Assembly: GCA_900546265.1 (NCBI GenBank)
Contig: URCA01000002.1
Span: forward strand, 62,001-126,000
DNA length: 64,000 nucleotides
Direction: 5' to 3'
Origin: an uncultured Oscillospiraceae bacterium
Lineage (GTDB): Bacteria; Bacillota; Clostridia; Oscillospirales; Acutalibacteraceae
Positions 40,719 through 49,223 of the stretch are shown piece by piece (position 1 is the stretch's first letter; each line of letters starts with the position of its first letter). The notes beneath the pieces were generated by a model that saw only the letters and a program-made list of their open reading frames with translations, ran no database searches and was not told the origin of the DNA. The translations under genes and the position numbers were made by a program.

Positions 40719-41777
40719 TTACGATTTAGTTTCAAAATACAGAACCGTTCGGCGGAAGCCTGTCTGAAGATTGACCTGAGGGTTCCAGCCCTCCTGTATA
40801 ATCGAAGCGGAATCCAGCAACGCGATAGGTTGCGATAAATAGCCGGATTTTTCTTGAACGGAAATTACTTTCTTCTGGACGCGAATGTCCCTGTCCAGGA
40901 ATAATCCGGCTAACATCCCGGCGAGTTCTCCCACCGAAAGGCTCCCTTCCATACGGGAAACATTATAAACCAGACCAGGTGCATCAAGCAAAACTAAAAA
41001 AAGACCAGCGACCAAGTCACTCAAGTACGTTAGCCCAAGAATAGAGCTGCCATCGCTGTTCATGACAATGTCTTCACGGCGGATAACATTTTGAACGAAA
41101 TCACCGATGACTCTACCATCGCCAAGCGACATTCCCGGACCGTAAGTATGAGCGATACGGGCCACCTTGGTTGACACATGGTATTGTGCGGTATAAGCAG
41201 CGCACAGCGTTTCCGCCAGGCGTTTACTTTCCGGATAACAGGCGCGCACTGTGGTGGGATCGATTATGCCATAGTCCTTTTCCTTCGCATACATTTTACC
41301 AATAGGCTGGACGCCGTAAATTTCCCGGGTAGATAACATCAAAAAGCCATCGGCTTGCCGTTTGACCGCCTCATCCAGCATCGTGGCCGTACCGACGGTA
41401 TTCGCACGGATAGTCCCGACCGGATCGGCCGTAAACTGCCGCGGGCTGGCCTGGCTGGCCGCATGGATGATATAGTGGACAGGCCCGCAATCCGGCAGGG
41501 GATCACACACATCCTGCACGAGCAGTTGGAAATCCGGACGTTCGGCGATAGGCCCAAAATGAGCCAGCGCCTTGTCCTTATTGCGAACGAGGGCAAGCAC
41601 CCGAATGGAGGCGGCTCTCGTTTCATTTAAATATAAGAGGGTATAAACCAGATAGGACGCGATCATCCCGCTCGCTCCGGTGATCAGCACTGTTTTACCC
41701 CGGAGCTTGTCCCAGGAAAGTGGCTGACAAACAATATTCTCCAGGTCCTCTAGGATAACGGCATGTAAATCCAGCAT
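40719..41777 (-). CDS. NAD-dependent epimerase/dehydratase (extended SDR)
   Basis: The 352-residue protein has an unusual nucleotide loop, VLITGASGMIASYLVYTLL, where GxxGxxA replaces GxxGxxG. It also has YIIHAASQASPRQF, LSTREIYGVQ and the catalytic YPESK (Tyr-x-x-x-Lys). Overall it resembles UDP-glucuronate decarboxylase/nucleotide-sugar epimerases. A roughly 30-residue N-terminal extension (VILEDLENIVCQPLSWDKLRG) precedes the Rossmann fold. It lies 14 bases after the cytidylyltransferase gene; that pairing suggests it may modify a CDP-linked precursor, but a normal UDP-sugar substrate is equally possible. Confidence 0.8.
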   Translation of the reverse strand: MLDLHAVILEDLENIVCQPLSWDKLRGKTVLITGASGMIASYLVYTLLYLNETRAASIRVLALVRNKDKALAHFGPIAERPDFQLLVQDVCDPLPDCGPVHYIIHAASQASPRQFTADPVGTIRANTVGTATMLDEAVKRQADGFLMLSTREIYGVQPIGKMYAKEKDYGIIDPTTVRACYPESKRLAETLCAAYTAQYHVSTKVARIAHTYGPGMSLGDGRVIGDFVQNVIRREDIVMNSDGSSILGLTYLSDLVAGLFLVLLDAPGLVYNVSRMEGSLSVGELAGMLAGLFLDRDIRVQKKVISVQEKSGYLSQPIALLDSASIIQEGWNPQVNLQTGFRRTVLYFETKS

Positions 41778-41791
41778 GGCAATACTCCTTT

Positions 41792-42511
41792 TTACAATCC
41801 AAGAATCTCCTTGCTTTCGCGTAAATCCACCAGGGCCTTAAAAATGTAATAATCATCGGGACGAGTAATTTTGATATTGGCAAAATCGCATTGAACAAAA
41901 TGCAGGGTTTTCCCAAGTGCCGTCATCAGGGTACAGGTATCGATCGTAATGCTGTCTGGCATGGATTGACCTTGTTCATGAGCGGTCAGCACGTCTTTGT
42001 AATAAAAACTCTGAGGGGCTTTGGCGATATACAGCTTGCTTCGTTCAATGGTACTTTCCACCGTGACGCCGTCGGTGCTGACAACACCGGTTTCCGTAAA
42101 GGGATCGGCGGTAATAGCAGAACCATATTTTTTAACTGCTTCGATATTGTCCGTGATTAACTGGGGCGTAATCATGGGACGAACGGCGTCATGCATTAGA
42201 ACAATGTCGTCATCATGACACAAATCCGCCAGCCCGTGGAGCGCGTTCAGCTTGGATTCCTGCGTGTTTTTTCCGCCGGGAACGATTTTATACAGCTTAT
42301 GGATGCCATAATCGCGGCACATCTGCCGCAGTTCATCTTCCCAGCCTGCCACACATGGAACAATAATATGATCGATAGCGGGATGCCGCTGGAATATTTC
42401 CAGAGTATAAATGATAATCGGCTTTCCGTACAGCTTGAGAAACTGCTTGGGACAGGCTGCCGTTTTCATTCTTTGCCCAGTACCTCCGGCAAATATAATG
42501 GCAATGTTCAT
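41792..42511 (-). CDS. IspD/TarI-family cytidylyltransferase
   Basis: The 239-residue enzyme carries FAGGTGQRMK, PKQFLKLYGKPIIIYTLE, VLMHDAVRPMITPQL and NIKITRPDDYYIFKAL. The fold is shared by IspD (isoprenoid pathway) and TarI/Bcs1 (CDP-ribitol). Its place between a CDP-glycerol-type transferase and sugar genes favours a polyol-phosphate cytidylyltransferase for the polymer; I do not assign a symbol because a true ispD elsewhere cannot be checked. It starts eight bases after the transferase gene. Confidence 0.82.
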   Translation of the reverse strand: MNIAIIFAGGTGQRMKTAACPKQFLKLYGKPIIIYTLEIFQRHPAIDHIIVPCVAGWEDELRQMCRDYGIHKLYKIVPGGKNTQESKLNALHGLADLCHDDDIVLMHDAVRPMITPQLITDNIEAVKKYGSAITADPFTETGVVSTDGVTVESTIERSKLYIAKAPQSFYYKDVLTAHEQGQSMPDSITIDTCTLMTALGKTLHFVQCDFANIKITRPDDYYIFKALVDLRESKEILGL

Positions 42512-42519
42512 AAGCTAGT

Positions 42520-43680
42520 TCATCCTTCCAAGCACTCTTTCAGCATCCTATCTACCACGATACGAGAAGCCTCACCGCTTTCCGTAGAGCCAAGCTCTTC
42601 GTGATGCCTATCGACCGCCTGCACATAAGCTCTCTCATCAAATAAGGCGATATTGCTCTGTAGCGTTTCATTGTTATCCGCATAAGGAAACGGCCAGCGC
42701 TCCATAGGCAAATAAAAATCCCGTTCCTGTTGATACGCCGCCTTATCAACCGCATACAGAAAGCATGGCTTTTTCATCAAGGAAAAATCCCACATGGAAG
42801 AGGAATAATCTGTAATCAACACATCTGCCGCACACAGGAGCTCCTGCATTTCATTATACTCGGATGCATTGATGATCGTCTTATCAAACGTCAAATTTTG
42901 AAACTGCCGGATAAGATTGGAATGCGCCCGGAAAAAGCAAACCCATTCTCCGCCAAATCGCTTGACCAGAGCAGTCCGCAGGCCTTCAAAATCCAAGCCG
43001 TAATTCTGAATGGTGCGATCCTCTCGAAATGTCGGTGCATACAAAACAATTTTTTGCGCCGGTGATAGGTGATAATACTGTCGCACCTTCCTATATAAAT
43101 CCTGAGTATCTCCCAAAAGGATATCGTTGCGGGGCATACCGCATTCCAGCACCTCGCCTGAAAACCGGAACGCACCTCGTATAACCTTTTCCGTAAACAT
43201 TTTGCTGGAGGAGATATACAAGTTGACCACCTTTTTGCTTTTCTCCTCGGTTTTCATGCGGCTGGGGGCCAGAGAACGAATATCCGTCCCCACCTTTTTG
43301 TAAGCGCCGCCGCCATGCCATGTATTGATTAAAAACTGGTTTTTACGAAAAGGAATATAAATTGGATAATCCACGTTGGTGACTACGACCTTAGCCGTCA
43401 TTAGATTCACCATGCCGCGAAGGCTGTCATACCGCGTCAGGCGAATCCCCTTTTCCCTCAGCTCCTCAAACTTTTCCGGTTGTAAAAACTGCCACCATAG
43501 ATCGAAGTCACCCAGGTGATGAGAGACCAAGTACTCCGTCAAATATTTGGGATTACAGGAATATTGTCTTCCGTAATAGCTAAAAAAGACAATCCGGTTT
43601 TTCTTAACCGGGCAGATATAAAATATCTTTAAAAGAACAAACAGGATTTTTTTCACCCAGAATACGAGATTATCCTTCAT
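42520..43680 (-). CDS. CDP-glycerol glycerophosphotransferase family protein (TagB/TagF-like)
   Basis: The 386-residue peripheral membrane transferase begins with a hydrophobic/basic helix (VFWVKKILFVLLKIFY) and has WWQF, INTWHGGGAYKKVGTD and the C-terminal ADVLITDYSSSMWDFSLMKK, the conserved His, Asp and Ser pattern of the TagF superfamily. It should move a polyol phosphate from a CDP-activated donor to the polymer. The ATG at 43680 is chosen because AAGGA lies eight bases before it and it does not overlap the preceding gene; starts at 43731 and 43698 overlap or adjoin it. Confidence 0.83.
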   Translation of the reverse strand: MKDNLVFWVKKILFVLLKIFYICPVKKNRIVFFSYYGRQYSCNPKYLTEYLVSHHLGDFDLWWQFLQPEKFEELREKGIRLTRYDSLRGMVNLMTAKVVVTNVDYPIYIPFRKNQFLINTWHGGGAYKKVGTDIRSLAPSRMKTEEKSKKVVNLYISSSKMFTEKVIRGAFRFSGEVLECGMPRNDILLGDTQDLYRKVRQYYHLSPAQKIVLYAPTFREDRTIQNYGLDFEGLRTALVKRFGGEWVCFFRAHSNLIRQFQNLTFDKTIINASEYNEMQELLCAADVLITDYSSSMWDFSLMKKPCFLYAVDKAAYQQERDFYLPMERWPFPYADNNETLQSNIALFDERAYVQAVDRHHEELGSTESGEASRIVVDRMLKECLEG

Positions 43681-43705
43681 GACAATATCCTTCCACATGT
43701 AGACC

Positions 43706-44776
43706 TCAACGATTTTGCTTGGCTTTAGCAAATACCATCGGCAGCTTTTTCTTTACGATATAAATCCCTCGACCACCCAAAAGGCAGCAGCTGACACGGC
43801 GTTTATTCAGCCAAGCGGACATCCAACGAACGAGCCGACTGTTCCCGCTCGAATAAGGAATTAGTTCTTTGAACAACGGCTGCGCAAACAACTCTTTTAG
43901 AAATCGTTTGCGATCCGCATGAGACATGGATGCTCTCGGATCGCAGTTTCTCTGCAGGGCTGAGAAAATATACCGTACGTAAATGCCGCTGAGAATCTGT
44001 TTGACATCATCGGTCAGGCAACCCCAATAGTCATATTGGTCAAACAGCATCTGTACACGCTGATAGTGCAGATTAAAATAATCTGGCACAAATCTATTCG
44101 TAAGACTTCCGTCTAATCGTTTATTGTAATGGTATGGAGTACAGTCCAGGATGTTTACACGTTGGACATTCATAAAGAATTTAACATTAAACTGGATGTC
44201 TTCGATAAGTGGAATGACTTCAAACTGCAAATGATTGCTCCGCATAAAGTCCATGTCGTAAAACTTATTACAGGAGTACCCGTACAACGTTTTTTCCTCT
44301 AAATGGATAACTTCCTTACGCAAATCCTCTTGCGATTCCAGCAGCCGATCGGTTCCATAACTCACCGGGACGCTGTGATGAAGCTTGCCGGCGGCGTCAT
44401 AATAGTCCTCAACCAGACCGAACACGACCACCTGGGCTGGATTCTTTTCCAAGGACGCCACAACATCGGCGAATAAGGTAGGCTCCACCGTATCGTCGGA
44501 ATCCATAAACATGACATACCTGCCGGTCACTTGCTCAAGTCCGGAGTTACGGGCCATGCTTAGGCCCTCATTTTGCGGTTTATGAATCACGCGTATACAA
44601 GCATGTTCCCGCGCTATCGCATCCGCTATGGCTCCGCTGGCGTCAGGAGAAGCGTCATCCACCAAAATAATCTCATAGTCGGAAAACGTCTGGCGCAGCA
44701 AGCTTTCCACCGCAGGCCTCAAATAGTTTTCCACCTTATATACCGGCATGACGACGCTGATAAATGGTTGTGACAT
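43706..44776 (-). CDS. Glycosyltransferase family 2 (second in operon)
   Basis: The 356-residue protein has FISVVMPVYKVENYLRPAVE, YEIILVDDASPDASGAIADA and the metal site VMFMDSDDTVEP. The C-terminal half contains a basic helix (LNKRRVSCCLLGGRGIYIVK) likely to bind the membrane. It shares the VYKVE-type start with the first transferase gene but differs strongly beyond residue 120. The acceptor is unknown. The AT-rich part of the operon ends within or just after this gene. Confidence 0.88.
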   Translation of the reverse strand: MSQPFISVVMPVYKVENYLRPAVESLLRQTFSDYEIILVDDASPDASGAIADAIAREHACIRVIHKPQNEGLSMARNSGLEQVTGRYVMFMDSDDTVEPTLFADVVASLEKNPAQVVVFGLVEDYYDAAGKLHHSVPVSYGTDRLLESQEDLRKEVIHLEEKTLYGYSCNKFYDMDFMRSNHLQFEVIPLIEDIQFNVKFFMNVQRVNILDCTPYHYNKRLDGSLTNRFVPDYFNLHYQRVQMLFDQYDYWGCLTDDVKQILSGIYVRYIFSALQRNCDPRASMSHADRKRFLKELFAQPLFKELIPYSSGNSRLVRWMSAWLNKRRVSCCLLGGRGIYIVKKKLPMVFAKAKQNR

Positions 44777-44801
44777 AGGGCGACCGCCTTTCGCTCTGGG
44801 T

Positions 44802-45860
44802 TTACCGTTTGGCCTTCAGGGTGGCGAAGGTTTTGGTATGCTTGGTTTTGATTTTGGTGATGACGCGGCTTTCCAGCATGGTCAGGGATACGTTCCCCCA
44901 TTTAATGGGAACCAGCATCGTTTTCATCATAGTCGATCGCGGCCGGGCCAGCTTCAGGCAGGTTTTCGCATTGTCGCTACGGATCATCACCGCGATTTGC
45001 TTTTTCTTCTCCTCTTTGGGAAGCTGACATTTCTCATTGGTCACATTTTCCACGCAGCCAACCAGCCGTTCCACATAGCGGCGCGCCACCATTTCCATGC
45101 TGGGGCCGTCCTGGATGCCCCAATGCTGATACAAATCCAGCATCCAGCCGTGCTCATCCTCCCGCTTCTGGTACATGGCGGGCACATATTTGGCGGTTTC
45201 CGAATCCGCCCGGGCGCGCATGAAATGATAGTACTGTTTGGAGGACACCACCACTTTCTCCACGTCGCGGATGACGCTAAGATTAAAGGGGAAATCATCC
45301 CAGATGGTCTGCGGGAAGCGCAGGCCTTTGCCATCGATATAGGCGCGCAGGTAGAGCTTGTTCCAGGGGGTGTACAGGAGATTGGTATCAAACAGCTTGT
45401 AGGCATTCTCCCGGAACGCCTTCTGGTCATAAACGGCGTCGGGCTGCACCTGGTTCTGGGACAAATACTCGGTGTCATTGTAGTAAGTATCGATGAAGAA
45501 GCCGGTCACCACCAGCTGGGCCTCGTGCTTTTCCGCCAGCTCAACCATATCCTGCAGCATGGTGGGCTCTGCCCAGTCGTCGGAATCCATGAAGTAGTAA
45601 TACTTCCCCCGTGCCTCCTCCATCGCCATGTTGCGAGCGCTGGGAGCGCCGCCGTTTTCCCGATGGAACACCCGGATACGGCTGTCCTTCTGCGCGTACT
45701 CATCGCAGATCTTGCCGCTGTTGTCCGGCGTTCCGTCGTCCACAATCAGGAACTCAAAATCGGAAAGCGTCTGGGAAAGCATGCTTTCGATGGCCTTTCC
45801 GACGAACTTTTCCACCTTGTACACCGGCATAATGACACTGACTTTGACTGCGTTATCCAT
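44802..45860 (-). CDS. Glycosyltransferase family 2 (first in operon)
   Basis: The 352-residue protein starts MDNAVKVSVIMPVYKVEKFV, with EFLIVDDGTPDNSGKICDEY and the DxD-type YYFMDSDDWAEP, followed by FPQTIWDDFPFN. G+C is in the range of the core genome, unlike the following genes. The ATG at 45860 has AGGTAACAGA ahead; a start at 45896 would run into the upstream intergenic hairpin. Because it follows glf directly it may be the galactofuranosyltransferase, an inference from position only. Confidence 0.88.
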   Translation of the reverse strand: MDNAVKVSVIMPVYKVEKFVGKAIESMLSQTLSDFEFLIVDDGTPDNSGKICDEYAQKDSRIRVFHRENGGAPSARNMAMEEARGKYYYFMDSDDWAEPTMLQDMVELAEKHEAQLVVTGFFIDTYYNDTEYLSQNQVQPDAVYDQKAFRENAYKLFDTNLLYTPWNKLYLRAYIDGKGLRFPQTIWDDFPFNLSVIRDVEKVVVSSKQYYHFMRARADSETAKYVPAMYQKREDEHGWMLDLYQHWGIQDGPSMEMVARRYVERLVGCVENVTNEKCQLPKEEKKKQIAVMIRSDNAKTCLKLARPRSTMMKTMLVPIKWGNVSLTMLESRVITKIKTKHTKTFATLKAKR

Positions 45861-45897
45861 TCTGTTACCTCCAACGCCGAACCCGGCAAATAGCAAT

Positions 45898-45917
45898 CCC
45901 TGGCCGGAAGGCCAGGG
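45898..45917. repeat. Hairpin between glf and the first GT2 gene
   Basis: CCCTGGCC-GGAA-GGCCAGGG is a perfect 8-bp stem with a tetraloop but no T run, so it is more likely an mRNA processing or stability element than a terminator. Confidence 0.55.
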
Positions 45918-45923
45918 CGGCTG

Positions 45924-47027
45924 TTATTCTCCCAATTCTTTTCTGCAAAGGGTCAGCGCCGAGGCGATCACCTTGTCCATATCGTAATACCGGTATTCCG
46001 CCAGACGGCCGCCAAACAGGACGTTGGTTTCCGTTTTGGTCAACTCCGCATATTGCTGATACAGCGCCTGGTTGGTCTCGTCGTTGACGGGATAATAGGG
46101 CTCCATTCCCTCTTCCCAGGTTTCGGGATACTCCCGGGTGATGACGGTAGTGGGCTGGGTGCCGAATTCGAAATGCTTATGCTCGATAATGCGGGTGAAG
46201 GGTGTCTCGCGGTCGGTGTAGTTGACAACCGCCACGCCCTGATAGTTTTCCATGTCCAGCTTTTCACTCTCAAAGCGCAGGCTGCGGTATTCCAGCTTGC
46301 CGAACCGGTACTGATAAAAGGCGTCGAGCATACCGGTATACACCACCTTGTCCGCCATGGCGTTGAAGGCTTCCCGATCGCTGTCATAATCCACGCCCAG
46401 CCGCACCTCGACCCCCGCGATCAGGCCCTCGATGAGGACGTTGTAGCCGCCGATGGGGATCCCTTGATACCGGTCGTTGAAATAGTTGTTGTCGTAGGTG
46501 TAGCGCACGGGCAGCCGCTTGATGATAAAGGCGGGCAGCTGGGTGCAGTCCCGGCCCCACTGCTTCTCGGTATACCCCTTGACCAGCTTGGTATAAATGT
46601 CGGAGCCGACCAGACGGATGGCCTGCTCCTCCAGGTTGCGGGGCTCCCCTTCCACGGCGGCCTGCTGTTCCGCAATTTTCGCGCGGGCCTGCTCGGGCGT
46701 CACGACACCCCACATTTTATTAAACGTGTTCATATTGAAGGGCATATTATAAATCTCGCCCTTATAGTTGGCGATGGGGGAATTGGTGTACCGGTTGAAC
46801 TCGGCAAAGCGATTAACATAGTCCCAGATGTCCCGGCTGTTGGTATGGAAAATATGGGCGCCATATTTATGCACATGAATCCCGTTGACATCCTCGCAGT
46901 AGAGGTTGCCACCGATATGATCCCGCTTTTCAATAATGAGGCAGCGCTTTCCCTTCGCTGTCGCCTGCTGGGCAAACACTGCCCCAAAGGGGCCGCAGCC
47001 CACGATGAGATAGTCGTATTTTTTCAA
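45924..47027 (-). CDS. glf: UDP-galactopyranose mutase
   Basis: The 367-residue FAD protein has the dinucleotide loop YLIVGCGPFGAVFAQ near residue 6, IIEKRDHIGGNLYCEDV, HKYGAHIFHTNS, and VYTGMLDAFYQYRFGKLEYR. It interconverts UDP-galactopyranose and UDP-galactofuranose, giving the precursor of a galactofuranose residue. I chose TTG at 47027, eight bases after AAAGGAG; the next upstream in-frame start (47063) gives twelve residues that do not belong to the family and begins before the binding site. First gene of the polysaccharide operon. Confidence 0.94.
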   Translation of the reverse strand: MKKYDYLIVGCGPFGAVFAQQATAKGKRCLIIEKRDHIGGNLYCEDVNGIHVHKYGAHIFHTNSRDIWDYVNRFAEFNRYTNSPIANYKGEIYNMPFNMNTFNKMWGVVTPEQARAKIAEQQAAVEGEPRNLEEQAIRLVGSDIYTKLVKGYTEKQWGRDCTQLPAFIIKRLPVRYTYDNNYFNDRYQGIPIGGYNVLIEGLIAGVEVRLGVDYDSDREAFNAMADKVVYTGMLDAFYQYRFGKLEYRSLRFESEKLDMENYQGVAVVNYTDRETPFTRIIEHKHFEFGTQPTTVITREYPETWEEGMEPYYPVNDETNQALYQQYAELTKTETNVLFGGRLAEYRYYDMDKVIASALTLCRKELGE

Positions 47028-47105
47028 GTCCGTATCTCCTTTAAACCCCAGTTTATTCGTCACTGCATGGTATTTTCTCCCCGGTATTTTGGTACAAACA
47101 CCGAT

Positions 47106-47134
47106 ATTATAGCAGTTCCCTTTCTATTTTGCAA
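47106..47134 (-). promoter_or_regulatory. Promoter of the polysaccharide operon
   Basis: TTGCAA, 17 bases, perfect TATAAT on the minus strand. The leader to glf is about 70 bases. It is back to back with the pyrB promoter. Confidence 0.75.
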
Positions 47135-47228
47135 CGCTTTTCTCCAGGGATTCACAATTCGTACATATTGTTTATCAATAACCCCTAAAAACTCCGGTAT
47201 TCTCCCACCCCTTTACGCATACGGGGCA

Positions 47229-47257
47229 TTGCGCGCCGCCGGGGATCGTGCTATACT
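47229..47257 (+). promoter_or_regulatory. pyrB: Promoter of pyrB
   Basis: TTGCGC, 17 bases, TATACT on the plus strand, about 34 bases before the ATG. The leader is too short for a PyrR attenuator. Confidence 0.55.
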
Positions 47258-47290
47258 GAAAAAAATCCGCAGCAGAGGAGACATGTCCCT

Positions 47291-48361
47291 ATGCAGAACC
47301 GTCATCTTATCGATTTATCCGACCTTTCCGTGGCCGAATGGGAGGAAATTACTGCCCTGGCCAGCGATATCCGCCGGCATATGGACGACTATTACGGCGT
47401 CTGCCGCGGCAAGATTCTCGCCACGCTGTTCTATGAGCCCTCCACCCGTACCCAGATGTCCTTTCAGACCGCCATGCTGCGTCTGGGCGGCCGGATTATC
47501 GGCTTCGACAACCCCGGCAATTCCTCGGTGGCCAAGGGGGAAACCATCAAGGATACGGTCCGCGTGGTCAGTGGCTATTCCGACATCATCGCCATGCGGC
47601 ACCCCACCGCCGGCGCGGCGCTGGCCGCTGCCCTGTATTCCAGGGTGCCGGTTATCAATGCGGGAGACGGCGGGCATCTCCATCCCACGCAAACCCTCAC
47701 CGACCTGACCACCCTGCGCAACGAAAAGGGCACCTTTTCGGGTTTGTGCATCGGCCTGTGCGGCGATCTGAAAAACGGACGGACGGTGCATTCCCTTATC
47801 AAGGCCATGTCCCGCTTCCCTGGAAACCGGTTCGTGCTGATCTCCACCCCTCATCTCGGTATTCCCCATTACATTAAGGATTATTTGGCGGCGGCGGGCT
47901 GTCCGTGGCAGGAAATGGACAACTTGGCCGAGGCCATGCCTCTGCTCGACGTACTGTATATGACCCGTATCCAGCGGGAACGCTTTGAAACGGCGGAGGA
48001 ATACGAACGGCAGAAAGGCGTCTACGTGCTGGACAAGCCCAAAATGCGGCGGGCCAAATCCGATTTGGTGGTGCTGCATCCCCTGCCTCGGGTGGACGAA
48101 ATCACCCAGGAGGTGGACGACGATCCCCGCGCGAAATACTTTGAGCAGACCGAATACGGCCTGTACGCCCGCATGGCCCTCATCATGAAAATGCTGGAGG
48201 GGGATGTCAAGCACCTGGACACCGTCCCCGCCGGGGAAAGTTACGCTTGCGCCAATCCCCGGTGCATCACCCATGCGGAACCGTATCTCCCCCATACCTT
48301 CCGGAAAAGCGGTGATATGCTTGTCTGCGACTATTGCGAAGAACGCACCCTCCTCGGCTGA
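47291..48361 (+). CDS. pyrB: Aspartate carbamoyltransferase with fused PyrI-like zinc tail
   Basis: The 356-residue protein has the carbamoyl-phosphate loop FYEPSTRTQMSFQTAM near residue 48, the HPTAGAAL/HPTQTLTDL pair, GDLKNGRTVHSL, and LHPLPRVDEI, all typical of the ATCase catalytic chain. The last 40 residues (from about 316) carry four cysteines, CANPRCITHAEP...CDYC, nearly the same as the zinc-binding end of the separate regulatory chain PyrI of enteric bacteria. The nucleotide-binding part of PyrI is missing. The protein therefore looks like a catalytic chain with a built-in zinc clamp, probably without CTP/ATP control. Fused pyrBI genes are known in a few bacteria. GAGGAG is ten bases before the ATG. 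Confidence 0.92.
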   Translation: MQNRHLIDLSDLSVAEWEEITALASDIRRHMDDYYGVCRGKILATLFYEPSTRTQMSFQTAMLRLGGRIIGFDNPGNSSVAKGETIKDTVRVVSGYSDIIAMRHPTAGAALAAALYSRVPVINAGDGGHLHPTQTLTDLTTLRNEKGTFSGLCIGLCGDLKNGRTVHSLIKAMSRFPGNRFVLISTPHLGIPHYIKDYLAAAGCPWQEMDNLAEAMPLLDVLYMTRIQRERFETAEEYERQKGVYVLDKPKMRRAKSDLVVLHPLPRVDEITQEVDDDPRAKYFEQTEYGLYARMALIMKMLEGDVKHLDTVPAGESYACANPRCITHAEPYLPHTFRKSGDMLVCDYCEERTLLG

Positions 48362-48911
48362 ACGGGTGCTGGCCATTCTCGGCTCTCCCCGGGCGGACGG
48401 GCTGTCCGCCCGGATGCTGGACGCTTTCTTGACGGAGCTGCCAAAGGGAACGGCCGTCACACGGATTTCCTGCTACGATCGCCGCCCCATTCCGTGTGAC
48501 GACTGCCGGTACTGCTATCATCGGGAAGGATGCTCCAAGCGGGATTTGGACGATTTTTACGCCGCGCTGGAGGAGGCGGACCTGGTGGTGATAGCCACGC
48601 CGGTCTACCATCTTTCCTTTCCCGCCCCTCTCAAGGCCCTCATCGATCGGCTGCAGCGGTATTGGTCGGCCCGGTTCATTCTTGGCAAACGGCCGCCCAT
48701 CTCGAAGGGGAAAAGGCTGGTGCTGCTCACCGCGTCTGGCAGCGGGTCACCGGAGGGCGGGCCGCTGCTGGAAAAACAGCTGGCGCCCCCGCTGACCGTT
48801 ATTCATGCTGTCCTGGCCGAGCGCGTCCACGCCGTGGGAGCCGACAGCCCGGATTTTGAGCCCGCCCCGTATTTGGAGGCCGCCAGGCTGGCGGCGCACC
48901 GTATGGTATAA
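48321..48911 (+). CDS. Flavodoxin-fold NAD(P)H-dependent FMN reductase-like protein
   Basis: The protein has the start of a flavodoxin-like fold, VLAILGSPRADGLSARMLDA (phosphate loop), then a cysteine-rich insert CDDCRYCYHREGCSKRDLDD and ADLVVIATPVYHLSFPAPLK. This is the pattern of NADPH-dependent FMN reductases/iron-sulphur flavoproteins; the cysteines may bind an iron-sulphur cluster. The start is uncertain: TTG 48321 has GGTGA ahead and overlaps pyrB by 41 bases, GTG 48366 lies five bases after the pyrB stop and would start exactly at the fold. It is probably co-transcribed with pyrB, perhaps only by chance of position. Confidence 0.75.
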   Translation: MSATIAKNAPSSAERVLAILGSPRADGLSARMLDAFLTELPKGTAVTRISCYDRRPIPCDDCRYCYHREGCSKRDLDDFYAALEEADLVVIATPVYHLSFPAPLKALIDRLQRYWSARFILGKRPPISKGKRLVLLTASGSGSPEGGPLLEKQLAPPLTVIHAVLAERVHAVGADSPDFEPAPYLEAARLAAHRMV

Positions 48912-48954
48912 AAGAAGGCTGTTCCTGACGGAACAGCCTTCTTTTATACCATAC
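48901..48954. terminator. Bidirectional terminator with perfect 24-bp stem
   Basis: GTATGGTATAAAAGAAGG... and its exact complement enclose a six-base loop CTGACG. The stem includes the stop of the flavodoxin-like gene; A4/T4 runs lie inside the stem for both directions. Confidence 0.85.
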
Positions 48955-48959
48955 GGGTA

Positions 48960-49172
48960 CTACTTATCGTCATCGGTAAACTCAAGGATATCGCCGGGCT
49001 GACAGTCCAGCGCCTGGCAAATGGCATCCAGGGTGGAAAATCGGATGGCCCGGGCGCGGTTATTTTTCAGGATCGACAGATTGGCCAACGTAATGCCCAC
49101 CTTTTCGGACAGCTCCGTCAGCCCTATCTTCCGTTTCGCCATCATGACATCCAAGTTCACCAATATTCCCAT
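48960..49172 (-). CDS. Small XRE-family HTH regulator (YozG type)
   Basis: The 70-residue protein is a single HTH domain: MMAKRKIGLTELSEKVGITL, LSILKNNRARAIRFSTLDAI, CQALDCQPGDILEF. This is the classic one-domain regulator found next to DUF2975 membrane proteins. ATG 49172 follows AGAGGTTGGGTATACGG; the frame extends four residues to a TTG. It is the second gene of a unit that begins with the DUF2975 gene, so the regulator and membrane protein are made together; it may control its own promoter at 49812-49840. Confidence 0.88.
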   Translation of the reverse strand: MGILVNLDVMMAKRKIGLTELSEKVGITLANLSILKNNRARAIRFSTLDAICQALDCQPGDILEFTDDDK

Positions 49173-49223
49173 CCGTATACCCAACCTCTATCATCCATCT
49201 TCACACCGGCCGTCACGCCGCCG

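Noticed and set aside
47135..47228. A PyrR-type attenuator or riboswitch before pyrB
   Set aside because: The pyrB promoter is only about 34 bases from the ATG, and no anti-terminator/terminator pair is present.
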